Of a stretch of DNA of 64,000 nucleotides, positions 51,531 through 60,974 are shown in pieces (the stretch's first letter is position 1; each line of letters opens with the position of its first letter). A model generated the notes under the pieces. It saw only the letters and a list, made by a program, of their open reading frames with translations, was not told the origin of the DNA and did not search any database. A program made the position numbers and the translations under genes. The DNA lies in contig NZ_CP109131.1 in assembly GCF_035917995.1 (NCBI RefSeq), forward strand, positions 930,001 to 994,000. The letters are read 5' to 3'. This DNA is from Streptosporangium sp. NBC_01755. Its GTDB lineage: Bacteria; Actinomycetota; Actinomycetes; Streptosporangiales; Streptosporangiaceae.

Positions 51531-54529
51531 CAGGCTGCTCCCCCGGGGACGGTGACGGTGGGGGTGACGGCGCCGGAGGCCGGCAGGTAGACGTAGACGC
51601 CGAGAACATCGGCGGGTTTCTGCGCGGTGACGTCCACCCCACGGACGATCTCGCCGGAGGCGCTGCGGACCCGGCGGTGCGAGGCGAGGAGTTCGTCGGC
51701 GAGTTCCACGCCGTACGCCTCCAGATGTGCGGTCACGGTGGGCAGGCCGTCCAGGACGCGGCTCATCGTGCGCTCGCCGAAGGTGGGGTCGGTGTTCTCG
51801 TCGGCGGTCGCGTCGAGCAGCCCCAGCGCGGCTTCGGCGGGCAGCCACACCGCGTTCGCGGGTGAGCCCTCGAAGGCGAGCAGCCGGGCGTCCTCGGCGA
51901 CGAGCTCCCGCTCCCCCGACCTGGACGGCAAGGTGAGGTGGAAGCGGTAGCGGACCAGGAGCAGCGTGGTGCGGTTGCCGACGGCTCTGGTGCGGATCAC
52001 TCCGCAGCGGCGGGCCGGGCGGGGGCCTTCGGCCTTGCCGTCGAGGGCGGCGTTGAGGACGTAACCGGCGAGCGCGCCGACCACCGGGTCGGTGCGGACC
52101 AGGGCGGCCTCACCGCGCGCCACCGCGGCCGTCGTACGGAACGGGACCGGACGGCCCAGCTCGACGGCGTCGCCGCCGAGAACGGGGGCGAGGACGTCGC
52201 GGAGCCCGGCGGGAGCGCCGCTCACCTCCGCGGTGAAGTCGCCGGTGCCGCTCGCGTCGTCGCGCAGGACGCCGTCGAGAGCGGCCAGCGCATGCCGGAC
52301 GAAGTCGTGGGTCTCACCCGACCGTCCCAGGGTGTCGCGGATCGCGGCGACCTCGCGGGCGACCTCCTCGGGGTGGATGGAACGCTGGGCGAAGCGGGAG
52401 CGGGACGTCTTCTCGCGTTCGGCGGCGGACTTCCACTCCGTCTCCAAGTCGGCGGCCCTGTCGTCGATCGCGCCGAGCTCCTCAAGGCCGAAGAGCGTCT
52501 CCTGCCCGCGTTGCCGGTCGCGCATCAGCATCCATTCGACGATCGCGTCGGTCACCCCGGAGGAGGCCGCGTCGGGAACGGAGACGGAGATGCCCAGGTC
52601 CTTGCGGATCTGGCGGTGCTTCTTGATGAGGACTTCGAGGACCTTGCCGTCGATGCCGTTGTCACTGCCCCAGAGGGTGATGACCCGGACGATGTCCCTC
52701 TTCTGGCCGTAGCGGTCGACGCGGCCTTCGCGCTGGTCATGGCGGGTGGGGTTCCATGCCAGGTCGTAGTGGACGACGGCGTCGAAGTGGTGCTGGAGGT
52801 TGACGCCCTCGGAGAGGCAGTCGGTGGCGATCAGGACGCGGCGGGCCGCGCTGTCGTCGCCCGCCTCGTCGGCGAGTTCCTCGATGCGCTGCAGGCGCTG
52901 CTGCGGGGAGAGGGTTCCGGTGACGGCCCGGACGACGGTCTTCTTACCGAGCTTGCCGTCCAGGTGCTCGGCGACGTACTCGGCGGTCGGGATGTAGCGG
53001 CAGAAGACGATCGGGTGGTAACCCTCGTCCAGCAGCTTCTTGAGGTGCCTGACCAGCGCCGCCAGCTTCAGGTCACCGGCCGTTCCCTCCAGGCGGGCCG
53101 CCCTGTCGGCCAGTTCGGCGAGCCGTGTGCCCGCTTCCCCGGTCTCCGCGATCCCCCCGGCCTCCGCGACCTCCCCGATCTCCGCGACCTCCCCGATCTC
53201 CGCGCCGGGGGCGACGTCGAGACCTTCCAGGGCGTCGTTTTCCGAGGAGTCGCTGGTCAGGGGGGCACCGAGCCTGTCGGCCTCCTCGGCGGTGGTGGCC
53301 TTCGCCGCCGCCGAGCGGGTGCGCAGCGTCTGGGCGGCGGCGCGCGGTGAGGAGACCAGGGAGCGGAGCAGCGCGATCGCCGACCACCAGGCGATCCGGG
53401 CCTCACGCCTGCCCCGGTCACCGGCGGCGGTCACCCGCTCACGCGCGTAGGCGATGGCGTCGTCGAGGAGGGCCTGGTAGGCAGGAGAGAGCTTGTAGGT
53501 CTCGTCCTTGAAGTACCGGTCCGAGGGAAACGTGGTCTCCTCGGCCAGGCTGTTGTCGGCCAACCCGTCGTTCACGGTGAGGAACCGGCGGACGTCGGCC
53601 CGCTTGCGATGCACGAAGTGCGCGGCCAGGAGCCTGCGGCCCTCCTCCGAGCCGAAGTCGACCGTCGCGAGCTCCGGCCTGACCAGGCCCAGCAGGTTGC
53701 GGAACGCGCTCTCCTTCCCGCTGTGCGGGGTCGCCGTCACCAGCAGCAGGTGGCGGCCGGCCTTGGGGTCGGCGACGCGTTGGAGAAGCTCGTAACGGAG
53801 CTGGTTCTGCGTGGAGCTGTTCTCGTCGGCGGCGACACAGGTGTGGGCCTCGTCGACGATGACCAGGTCGGGGCAGTGCCGGACGAAGTCGTCGCGGTGC
53901 CGGGTGGACTTGATGAAGTCGGTGGAGACCACCACGTGGGGGTGCCGCTCGAAGAGGGACTGGCCCAGGTCCAGGCCGCGCTCCAGCCTGGAGACCGTGG
54001 AGGCCAGCACCAGCTCGGCGTCGATGCCGAACTTGGTGCGCAGCTCCTGCTGCCACTGCTCGGCCAGCGCGGGCGAGCAGAGTACGGCGAGCCCCTTCGC
54101 GCCTCCCTGGGCGAGCAGCTCGCTCGCGATCAGACCGGCCTCGACGGTCTTGCCGATGCCGACGTCGTCGGAGATCAGCATCCGTACGGTCTTCTGGCGC
54201 AGCGCCATCATCAGCGGTACGAGCTGGTAGGCGCGGGGATCGACGGCGATCCCGGCGAGCGAGCGGAAGGGGCCGGCACCGGAGCGGAAGCCGATGCGCA
54301 GGGCCGAGCGGAGCAGGCCTGCGGCACGTTCGTCGCCGAGGTCGGCGGCCAACGGGGGTGCGAACTGGGCGCTGGTGACTTTCTCGAAGGCGGGGAAGAC
54401 GGCCGCGATGTCGTCGTCCGCTCCGCCCAGGGGGCGCAGCACGAGCATGTCGGGGGCGCTTTCGGGCAGCACCACCCAGTCACGGCCTCGGGCGGAGACC
54501 AGGGAACCGACGGTGGGGGTGATCGTCAT
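51530..54529 (-). CDS. SNF2-family helicase, DrmD-like
   Basis: The 999-residue protein shows SNF2 helicase motifs in order: Walker A DDVGIGKT (121-128), DEAH box VDEAHT (225-230; D226 to H229), VTATPHSGKE (motif III region), RVLIATDCLSEGVNLQ and HQREGRVDRYGQ (motifs V and VI). A linker at about 430-460 repeats IGEVAE-type units. Layout and length match the SNF2-like helicase DrmD of class 1 DISARM. It follows the kinase-helicase gene by 44 nt and overlaps the methylase start by one base. By family it would translocate on double-stranded DNA. Confidence 0.9.
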   Translation of the reverse strand: MTITPTVGSLVSARGRDWVVLPESAPDMLVLRPLGGADDDIAAVFPAFEKVTSAQFAPPLAADLGDERAAGLLRSALRIGFRSGAGPFRSLAGIAVDPRAYQLVPLMMALRQKTVRMLISDDVGIGKTVEAGLIASELLAQGGAKGLAVLCSPALAEQWQQELRTKFGIDAELVLASTVSRLERGLDLGQSLFERHPHVVVSTDFIKSTRHRDDFVRHCPDLVIVDEAHTCVAADENSSTQNQLRYELLQRVADPKAGRHLLLVTATPHSGKESAFRNLLGLVRPELATVDFGSEEGRRLLAAHFVHRKRADVRRFLTVNDGLADNSLAEETTFPSDRYFKDETYKLSPAYQALLDDAIAYARERVTAAGDRGRREARIAWWSAIALLRSLVSSPRAAAQTLRTRSAAAKATTAEEADRLGAPLTSDSSENDALEGLDVAPGAEIGEVAEIGEVAEAGGIAETGEAGTRLAELADRAARLEGTAGDLKLAALVRHLKKLLDEGYHPIVFCRYIPTAEYVAEHLDGKLGKKTVVRAVTGTLSPQQRLQRIEELADEAGDDSAARRVLIATDCLSEGVNLQHHFDAVVHYDLAWNPTRHDQREGRVDRYGQKRDIVRVITLWGSDNGIDGKVLEVLIKKHRQIRKDLGISVSVPDAASSGVTDAIVEWMLMRDRQRGQETLFGLEELGAIDDRAADLETEWKSAAEREKTSRSRFAQRSIHPEEVAREVAAIRDTLGRSGETHDFVRHALAALDGVLRDDASGTGDFTAEVSGAPAGLRDVLAPVLGGDAVELGRPVPFRTTAAVARGEAALVRTDPVVGALAGYVLNAALDGKAEGPRPARRCGVIRTRAVGNRTTLLLVRYRFHLTLPSRSGERELVAEDARLLAFEGSPANAVWLPAEAALGLLDATADENTDPTFGERTMSRVLDGLPTVTAHLEAYGVELADELLASHRRVRSASGEIVRGVDVTAQKPADVLGVYVYLPASGAVTPTVTVPGGAA

Positions 54530-54573
54530 CGGAGGGGGGTCCTTGGGTAGTTGATCGTTGCCGGTTCTCCGGT

Positions 54574-57500
54574 TCAGGCACCGGTCCCGAAGTAACGCCT
54601 GAACTCCGCCGCGATGGCGGACCAGTCGGCGTCGTGGGGGAACCGGACCACGTCCCAGCCCTTGTCGATCAGCCGGTCCTCCGCCTCGCGGTCGCGTTCG
54701 GCGACCGAGGCGTGCTCGTGGACGGGGCCGTCGACGAAGACCGCGACGTTGACGCCGGGCAGCCGGTAGACGTAGTCGGGCCGGGCACGCGCCTCGGCGA
54801 CGAGGGTCTGCGCCTCGTCGGGCAGGCGCAGCCCTCGTTCCTTGAGCCAGGTGATGAGCCTGGCCTCCAGCGCGGTGTCCGACTGCGCGGTCAGCCGTGC
54901 CAGCTGCTCCGAACGGGACTCGCCCCGGCCGGTCGTACGGGCCGTCGAACCCGCGATCCGGAGCAGCAGGTCACGCATCGAGTGTCGGTCGATGAAGGCG
55001 TGGTTGAACTGGTTGCCGTAGGTGAGCAGGCACTCGTAGCAGCCCTTGGCACAGGGACGGTCGGGGTGCGCTCCGCCCAGGTCGGTGCCGTCGGCGTCGA
55101 AGTGGCAGATGGCCAGGGCCTCTGCGGCGGCGCGGGCGAGCGCGCCGGGCTCGGACTGCATCAGGCGCAGCACACCGGCACCGCCTTCGGCGGCCTCGGT
55201 GAACAGCATCCGGTCGCGGGGACCGTCGTCGGGCGGCAGCAGTTCGCTGCTCAGCTCGGAGTCCTCCAGCTCGAAGGCGGCCTCGATGCCGCGTTCCAGC
55301 GCGTACATGAGCGAGAGCGCGACAGGCTCGTCCAGCGGCTCGTCCAGCTTCAGCACCAGGATGTTGCGGCTGTCCTGGACGTAGGGGATGACCCGCTTCT
55401 TGCGGCGCTTCTCATTGCCGTCCGCGTCGATGACGGGCATCTCACCGGAGTCGCCGGAGGCCTCACCGGCGTCGCGCTCGTTCATCCAGCGGCCGTCGGC
55501 GGGATCGAGCCAGAAGCCGTCCGGCTCGTTCGGCTTGGCCCGTACCCGGCCGACGTTGGTGATGCGGACGATCGCCGAGTCCCCGTAGGACAGGGTGGCG
55601 AGTTTGTTTCCGGCCTCGAAGACGAGGGCGTCCTGACGGCCCGAACGCTCGCCATGCTTCTGGAAGCTGTAGGAGGTCACCAGCCGGAAACCCGCCTTGC
55701 GGCGCTCCTCCTCGTCGGAGGAGATCCGCTCGCGACGCTTGGTGTAGACGGTGTGCAGTTGAAGCAGCCCGTACGTGGTCTCGCCCAGCGGCTCGTCGCA
55801 CATCTTGCAGCGGTCGACGCGGTCGTGGATGTCGTGGTGGTAGCCGCAACCGGCGCACCTGCGTGCGCTACTGGTGACGACGTCGCCCGTCGCGTCCGGC
55901 GGCAGTTGGATGCGGGTGACCTGGTAGCGGGCGCCCTCGTGGTAGACGAGGGCTCCGGGCCCGAACTCGCGGATGGCCAGGAAGCGGGGGCGCTGGAGGT
56001 AGTCGCCGTCGCCGAACCGGCTGCCGACCGTGGGGATGTAGGCGGCGAGCGGCAGGCGCGGGAAGGAGTAGCCGGGCAGGAAGCCCTCGCCGGCGAGGTA
56101 GCGGTAGGGGTTGAAGTCGGAGAGTACCGACTTGCTGTCCGCGCTCTCGTTCTTGAGGAGGTTGAGCTGGGTCTCGGCCTCCCGGCGGCGCCCGACGGCG
56201 ATCTTGCGGTCGCGCTCGGAGAGGGTGTGGTCCAGGACCCGCCGGTTCTGCTCGGCCTGGTCGACCAGGGCCGCTCTGAACAGGCCACGCCAGCGGTCAA
56301 GGTCCCGGTCGAACTGCGCGGGAGCGGCACGGACCTTGTCCTCGATCCACTCGTTGTACCACCAGGCGGTGGCCGCGAAGTCGGTCAGCAGTCCACCGAA
56401 GACCTTGTGTGCGGCCTGCACCGCGCGCTCCTGCACAACGGTGTCGCGCAGGGCCTCGGCGATGTGGTCCTGCAGGGCAAGTTTGGGGTTGGGGATGCGT
56501 GCGTCCTCGGCATAGCCGATGTCGATGATGTTGGGGATGGCGTTGCCCAGTTTGAGCCCGGCCTCGGCCAGCCAGATGGCCTGGACGTGGGAGCGGACCA
56601 GGTCCTCGTTGGCGAGGTCGAGACGGGGCGGGGCGACGGCTCCCGCGACCATGCGCTCGGAGCGGCGGAAGTAGTACTGGTCGTGGCTGTTTCCGGTCGC
56701 GCAGTAGGTGGTGACGAGTGCGGGCTGCCCGGACCGACCGGCCCGGCCGCTGCGCTGGGCGTAGTTGGCCGGGGTGGGCGGCACATTGCGCATCATCACG
56801 GCGTTGAGCTCGGCGATGTCGACGCCCAACTCCATCGTCGGCGAGCAGTAGAGAAGCTTCAGCTTCGCGCTACGGAAGGCCTCCTCGCGCCTCTCCCGCT
56901 CTTCCGGGGTGACCTGGGCGGTGTGTTCGCGGGCGACGAGGCCGCTGAGAGCACCGGCCGCACCCCGGTAGAGGTCACGGAAGAAGGCGTTGACGCGGGG
57001 GCCGTCGCCGCTGGCGTAGGTGCGGGTCAGCGGGTCGTGGGTGCCGGTCTCCCCTGTTCCGGCCCGCCAGATGAGGGCCGCGGCGGAGATCCGGTAACCG
57101 GTGATGGTCGGGCCGGAGGTGCCCCGGAAGCGGCCAGCGCGCTGCGGGGCCGCGGCGATCTCCTTGACCAGCCCGGCTCTGGCGAGCACCTTCAGCAGCT
57201 CCACGATGATCAGCTGGGTGTCGTCAACCGGCAGATCCTTGCCGAAGTGCACCCGCCGCAGGTACTTGCCGAACTTGCCCCGGCCGGACAGGAACAGACC
57301 CGAGCGGTCCAGGCCGGGCCTGGAGCCCTGCGGGTAGGCGGTGCCGACCTTGGGACGGTCACCCGCGGCGAGCCCCCAGGGGTCGACGAGGCGCTCCTCG
57401 CTGGCGCGCTGGAGGGTGTCGAAGTCCTCGCGGAAGTGCTGCACGTCGATGGCGAGGGCGCGGCGCATCTCGTCGAGCAGTGCCCGCATGATCTCGGCAC

Positions 57501-60500
57501 GTTGGCCCGGGGCCGCCTCACGCAGCTTCAGGTGAGTCTCGGACCACCGGTCCTGCTGCTCGGCGAGCCACTCCAGGTCCTCGTAGTGGATCTCCAGCAG
57601 GCCGGTCTGCTCCAGGTTGGGCATGGTGATGCGCCAGCCGCGTTCGAGATCCAGGTAGAGGCGGAAGGCGATGACGTCCCGCAGGGTCTTCGCGGCGTTG
57701 CGTGCCATCGAAGGAGGCAGGTCCGCGCTGCCGGCGTAGTCGGCGAGCTCCAGGCCCAGGGCGACCGAGACGCGGGAGGCGAGCTCCTCGTGGTTGACGC
57801 CCTCCTCGCCCGCCTCGACAGCCGCCTGGTAGAGGGCGCCGCGCAGCTGGACGATCTGCACGAAGTCATTGAAGTGACCGGCCTGGAGAGAGGCGTCCTG
57901 CCGATTGTCGACGAAGGTGAGCAGCTTGCGGGCCGCTTCCTTGAGTGCCTCGGCGGGGACCTCCTTGAGCGAGCGGACGATGGAGGCGGAGACGAGGGAG
58001 GTCGCCGAGGAGCGGCCCTCCTGGTCGAGGGTCGCGAGCTTGGCGAAGTCCTTTCCCCTGACCTGCTCGTAACTCACTCCGCAGTGCATGCAGAAGAGGA
58101 ACGGTGAGGGGATGAAGGCCGCCTTCAGCTCGCCCTGCCCCTCGACCCCGTACGGGTCGACGGTGACGGCTCTGGGCAGCCGCACCCGGTAGGAGGCGCG
58201 CACGACCTCCTGTCCCCGCTCGTCGATCTCCAGCCAGGACTCGGGCAGCCAGCGATCGGCGATGGCCTCCTCCGGCGTGCTCGGCCAGGGGCGGTCGGAG
58301 TCGACGTAGAGGTAGCCGTCCCCGGCGCGGCCACCGGTGGCGGCGGTGTCCCGGCGCGGCTCGTAGACGACGCGGCCGTTCTTCTCGGTGCGCCACACGG
58401 TCGGGTACTCCTGACCGCACTCGCGGCAGAAGGCCAGCGGCAGCAGGATCTTGCCGTCCGAACCGGGCTGGACGAGCTGGTAGTCGCGCGTCAGGTGACG
58501 GGCCGGCTTGTCGTCAAGGGTGACGTAGACGGTGTCGCCCTTGGAGAGGAACTGGTGCAGCCGGAAGGCGAACAGGGGGCGCTCGGTGACGGGGTTCCCG
58601 GCCTCGGAACCGGCCTCCAGCGTGCGGCGGATCGCCCGCGCGCATTCGGCCGCGGTCAGCCCGCTGTCCTCGGCGAGTTCGAGGGCCGCTTCCTCGATCT
58701 TGGCGGGTCTCTGCCGGACCAGGCGCCCCGCCTCGTCCGTGGCGAGGCCGAAGCGGGTCTCGATCCAGCGGGCGAGGGGATCCTTCACCAGGTCGGCGTA
58801 GGCGCGCGGAGCCCCCGGAGCCCGGAGGCGCTCGACCGGAACCCTGTCGGGGGCTTCGTCGGTGGCGCGCACCAGCGTCTCACCGATGACGTTCTCAGAG
58901 CCCACTGTGGTGCCGAAGAGGGTGGTGGCGACGCGGCCGACGGCCGTTCGCTGGTCCTCGGCGGTGCCCTCGCTGGAGATGGTGGCGGAGGTGCCGATGC
59001 ACTGCAGGCGCTCGGCCTGGCAGGCCTCACGAACCCGGCGGATGAGCAGGGCCACATCGGCGCCCTGGCGGCCGCGGTAGGTGTGCAGCTCGTCGAAGAC
59101 GAGGAACTCCAGCCCCTTGGCCATCTTGATGAGAGAGCGCCGGTCGCCCGGACGGGTGAGCATCAGTTCCAGCATCACGTAGTTGGTGAGCAGGATGTCC
59201 GGCGGGTTGTCACGGATCTCCTTGCGCCGCGCCTCATCCTCCTGGCCGGTGTACCGGGCGTAGGTGACCGGCTCGCGGCCGGGGCCGTAACCGTCGCGCA
59301 GGTACTTGTCGAGTTCCTTGATCTGGCTGTTGGCCAGTGCGTTCATCGGGTAGACGATGATCGCGCGGACCCGCTTGCGGGCCTCGGACCCCTGCTGTTC
59401 GCGGTCCCTCAGCACCTTGTCGACGATCGGCACGATGTAGGAGAGGGATTTGCCCGAGCCGGTGCCGGTGGTCAGCACGTAGGAGGCGCCGGACCGGGCG
59501 GTGTCGATCGCCTCACGCTGGTGGCGGTGGAGAGTGAGCGGACGACCGTCGCATACCGTACCGTCCTTGGTCTTCCCCGCCTGGAAGATGCGCGCGCACT
59601 CCGGGTGCAGCACCCCTTCGGTCGCGAGTTCGAGAACGGTGCCGCCCGAGGCGAAGAACGGGTTCAGCGACAGCCAGGGGTCGGGCCACTGGGACTTGGC
59701 ATCCAGGTCGTTCTCGACGAAGGCCGCGATCCGATCGTCGCGGATGACCGTGCCGCCCTCGGTGAACGAGCGGTAGTCCTTGATGAGCTTGCGGTGCACT
59801 CCGAAGACATCCATCCCGGATCCGGGCGCCCGGGGCTCGGGGGTGTCCGCGAGGTCGGTGGCCGGCCGGGGAAGGCGGCTCTCGGCGCGCACCGTCGCGA
59901 GGTGCCGTACCGGATCGAGCTCCTGCCAGCCGGGAACGTGCTCCTCCCCCACGGCGAACGGCAGCAGTGCCTCACGGACGGCGACGGCGTCGGCGGGCCG
60001 GTCGGCCGGGTCCTTGGCGAGCAGCTGCTCGATGAGTCTCGACATCTCTTCGGGGACGTCGGAGCGGAGCAGCCGTACCGGGGGTGCCGGTTCGGTGAGG
60101 TGTTTCTGGCCGAGCTCGTGCGCGGACTCGCTGTGGAACGGCGGAACACCGGTGAGGAGTTCGAACAGCACGCAGCCGAGGGCGTACAGGTCGGCCGCCT
60201 GGGTCACCGTCGCGGCGAGGAACTGCTCGGGGGCCATGTAGCGGGCGGTGCCGACCGTGACACCCGTGCTCGTCACCTTGCCGTTCTCGATGTCGTCGAG
60301 GATCCGCCCCATGCCGAAGTCGAGGACCTTGACCACTCCACCGCGCAGCAGCATGACGTTGGCGGGCTTGAGATCGCGGTGAATGACACCGGCGGTGTGC
60401 GCCGCGGACAGCCCGTCCGCGATCTGAGCGCCCAGCGCCGCGACCCAGCCGACGGGCAGCTGCGGATGCTCGCCCACCAGGTCTCGCAGGGTCTCCCCGT

Positions 60501-60810
60501 CGAGAAGCTCCATCGCGATGTAGGGCAGACCGGTGCCGTCCACCCCGCCGTCGATGATGCGCGGGAGGTTGCGGTGGTCGAGCCTGCGCATGATGCGCAC
60601 CTCGCGTTCGAACCGCTGGACCGCCTTGGCGTCGGCGTACGAGTCGATGATCGCACCGGAGCGGCTGCGCAGGATCAGCTTCACCGCGACCACGCGATCC
60701 CTGTCGTCTTCGGCCGCCTGGAGGTCCTCGGCGCGGTAGACCTCCCCCATGTTGCCCTTACCCACGGCTCCCAGGAGACGGAACCGGCTTGCCACCTGCT
60801 CGAAGTTCAC
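54574..60810 (-). CDS. Ser/Thr kinase - DEAD helicase - DUF1998 - Vsr/DUF559-like nuclease fusion
   Basis: A 2078-residue protein. Residues 1-290 are a Hanks-type kinase with glycine loop (16-25), VAVK Lys44, HRDLKPAN (D146), DFG (164-166) and APE. A helicase follows: TGTGSGKS (448-455), DELH (573-576), GTSAT (606-610), then the second RecA part with LGVDI and QRSGRAGR. Cys-pairs (CRECG, CMHCG, CAGC and CKMC) suggest zinc sites. The DUF1998-type cysteine signature CYECLLTYGNQFNHAF is at about 1924-1939. The last 95 residues look like a Vsr/DUF559 nuclease: RPDYV (D2012), FVDGPVHEH (D2027, H2031), then R--R-AEDRLIDKGWDVVRF. Helicase plus DUF1998 is MrfA/DrmA-DrmB-like. All key residues seem intact. 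Confidence 0.93.
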   Translation of the reverse strand: MNFEQVASRFRLLGAVGKGNMGEVYRAEDLQAAEDDRDRVVAVKLILRSRSGAIIDSYADAKAVQRFEREVRIMRRLDHRNLPRIIDGGVDGTGLPYIAMELLDGETLRDLVGEHPQLPVGWVAALGAQIADGLSAAHTAGVIHRDLKPANVMLLRGGVVKVLDFGMGRILDDIENGKVTSTGVTVGTARYMAPEQFLAATVTQAADLYALGCVLFELLTGVPPFHSESAHELGQKHLTEPAPPVRLLRSDVPEEMSRLIEQLLAKDPADRPADAVAVREALLPFAVGEEHVPGWQELDPVRHLATVRAESRLPRPATDLADTPEPRAPGSGMDVFGVHRKLIKDYRSFTEGGTVIRDDRIAAFVENDLDAKSQWPDPWLSLNPFFASGGTVLELATEGVLHPECARIFQAGKTKDGTVCDGRPLTLHRHQREAIDTARSGASYVLTTGTGSGKSLSYIVPIVDKVLRDREQQGSEARKRVRAIIVYPMNALANSQIKELDKYLRDGYGPGREPVTYARYTGQEDEARRKEIRDNPPDILLTNYVMLELMLTRPGDRRSLIKMAKGLEFLVFDELHTYRGRQGADVALLIRRVREACQAERLQCIGTSATISSEGTAEDQRTAVGRVATTLFGTTVGSENVIGETLVRATDEAPDRVPVERLRAPGAPRAYADLVKDPLARWIETRFGLATDEAGRLVRQRPAKIEEAALELAEDSGLTAAECARAIRRTLEAGSEAGNPVTERPLFAFRLHQFLSKGDTVYVTLDDKPARHLTRDYQLVQPGSDGKILLPLAFCRECGQEYPTVWRTEKNGRVVYEPRRDTAATGGRAGDGYLYVDSDRPWPSTPEEAIADRWLPESWLEIDERGQEVVRASYRVRLPRAVTVDPYGVEGQGELKAAFIPSPFLFCMHCGVSYEQVRGKDFAKLATLDQEGRSSATSLVSASIVRSLKEVPAEALKEAARKLLTFVDNRQDASLQAGHFNDFVQIVQLRGALYQAAVEAGEEGVNHEELASRVSVALGLELADYAGSADLPPSMARNAAKTLRDVIAFRLYLDLERGWRITMPNLEQTGLLEIHYEDLEWLAEQQDRWSETHLKLREAAPGQRAEIMRALLDEMRRALAIDVQHFREDFDTLQRASEERLVDPWGLAAGDRPKVGTAYPQGSRPGLDRSGLFLSGRGKFGKYLRRVHFGKDLPVDDTQLIIVELLKVLARAGLVKEIAAAPQRAGRFRGTSGPTITGYRISAAALIWRAGTGETGTHDPLTRTYASGDGPRVNAFFRDLYRGAAGALSGLVAREHTAQVTPEERERREEAFRSAKLKLLYCSPTMELGVDIAELNAVMMRNVPPTPANYAQRSGRAGRSGQPALVTTYCATGNSHDQYYFRRSERMVAGAVAPPRLDLANEDLVRSHVQAIWLAEAGLKLGNAIPNIIDIGYAEDARIPNPKLALQDHIAEALRDTVVQERAVQAAHKVFGGLLTDFAATAWWYNEWIEDKVRAAPAQFDRDLDRWRGLFRAALVDQAEQNRRVLDHTLSERDRKIAVGRRREAETQLNLLKNESADSKSVLSDFNPYRYLAGEGFLPGYSFPRLPLAAYIPTVGSRFGDGDYLQRPRFLAIREFGPGALVYHEGARYQVTRIQLPPDATGDVVTSSARRCAGCGYHHDIHDRVDRCKMCDEPLGETTYGLLQLHTVYTKRRERISSDEEERRKAGFRLVTSYSFQKHGERSGRQDALVFEAGNKLATLSYGDSAIVRITNVGRVRAKPNEPDGFWLDPADGRWMNERDAGEASGDSGEMPVIDADGNEKRRKKRVIPYVQDSRNILVLKLDEPLDEPVALSLMYALERGIEAAFELEDSELSSELLPPDDGPRDRMLFTEAAEGGAGVLRLMQSEPGALARAAAEALAICHFDADGTDLGGAHPDRPCAKGCYECLLTYGNQFNHAFIDRHSMRDLLLRIAGSTARTTGRGESRSEQLARLTAQSDTALEARLITWLKERGLRLPDEAQTLVAEARARPDYVYRLPGVNVAVFVDGPVHEHASVAERDREAEDRLIDKGWDVVRFPHDADWSAIAAEFRRYFGTGA

Positions 60811-60922
60811 AGGACTTCTCGCTCTCCACGCACCCGGCGCCGGGAACGGGGCCCAGCGACGACCGACAAGCCCTTATGTTGTAAGTAAGTAGGTCCCTAC
60901 ATCTCCAGCAGAGTACACACTA

Positions 60923-60938
60923 TCCCGAAGATTCGGGA
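60923..60938. promoter_or_regulatory. Perfect palindrome upstream of the defence operon (1)
   Basis: TCCCGAA and TTCGGGA (7-bp arms, GA spacer) lie 113 nt upstream of the kinase-helicase start. Their size and position fit an operator bound by a dimeric repressor; no repressor gene is adjacent. Confidence 0.55.
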
Positions 60939-60962
60939 CATGTTTCGCGTTGACAGCGTTAA

Positions 60963-60974
60963 CACATCGATGTG
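60963..60974. promoter_or_regulatory. Perfect palindrome upstream of the defence operon (2)
   Basis: The 12-bp palindrome CACATCGATGTG lies 24 nt beyond the first palindrome, next to a GTTAAC. It may be a second operator for the same promoter region or for the opposite gene. Confidence 0.45.

Noticed and set aside
51531..51848. An N-terminal extension of 106 codons on the methylase
   Set aside because: It lies inside the SNF2 gene, is Arg/Pro-rich as a shadow, and the ATG at 51530 is coupled to the upstream stop.
54634..58107. A plus-strand open frame of over 1,100 codons inside the kinase-helicase gene
   Set aside because: It is antisense to a protein with complete kinase and helicase motifs; high GC keeps antisense frames open.
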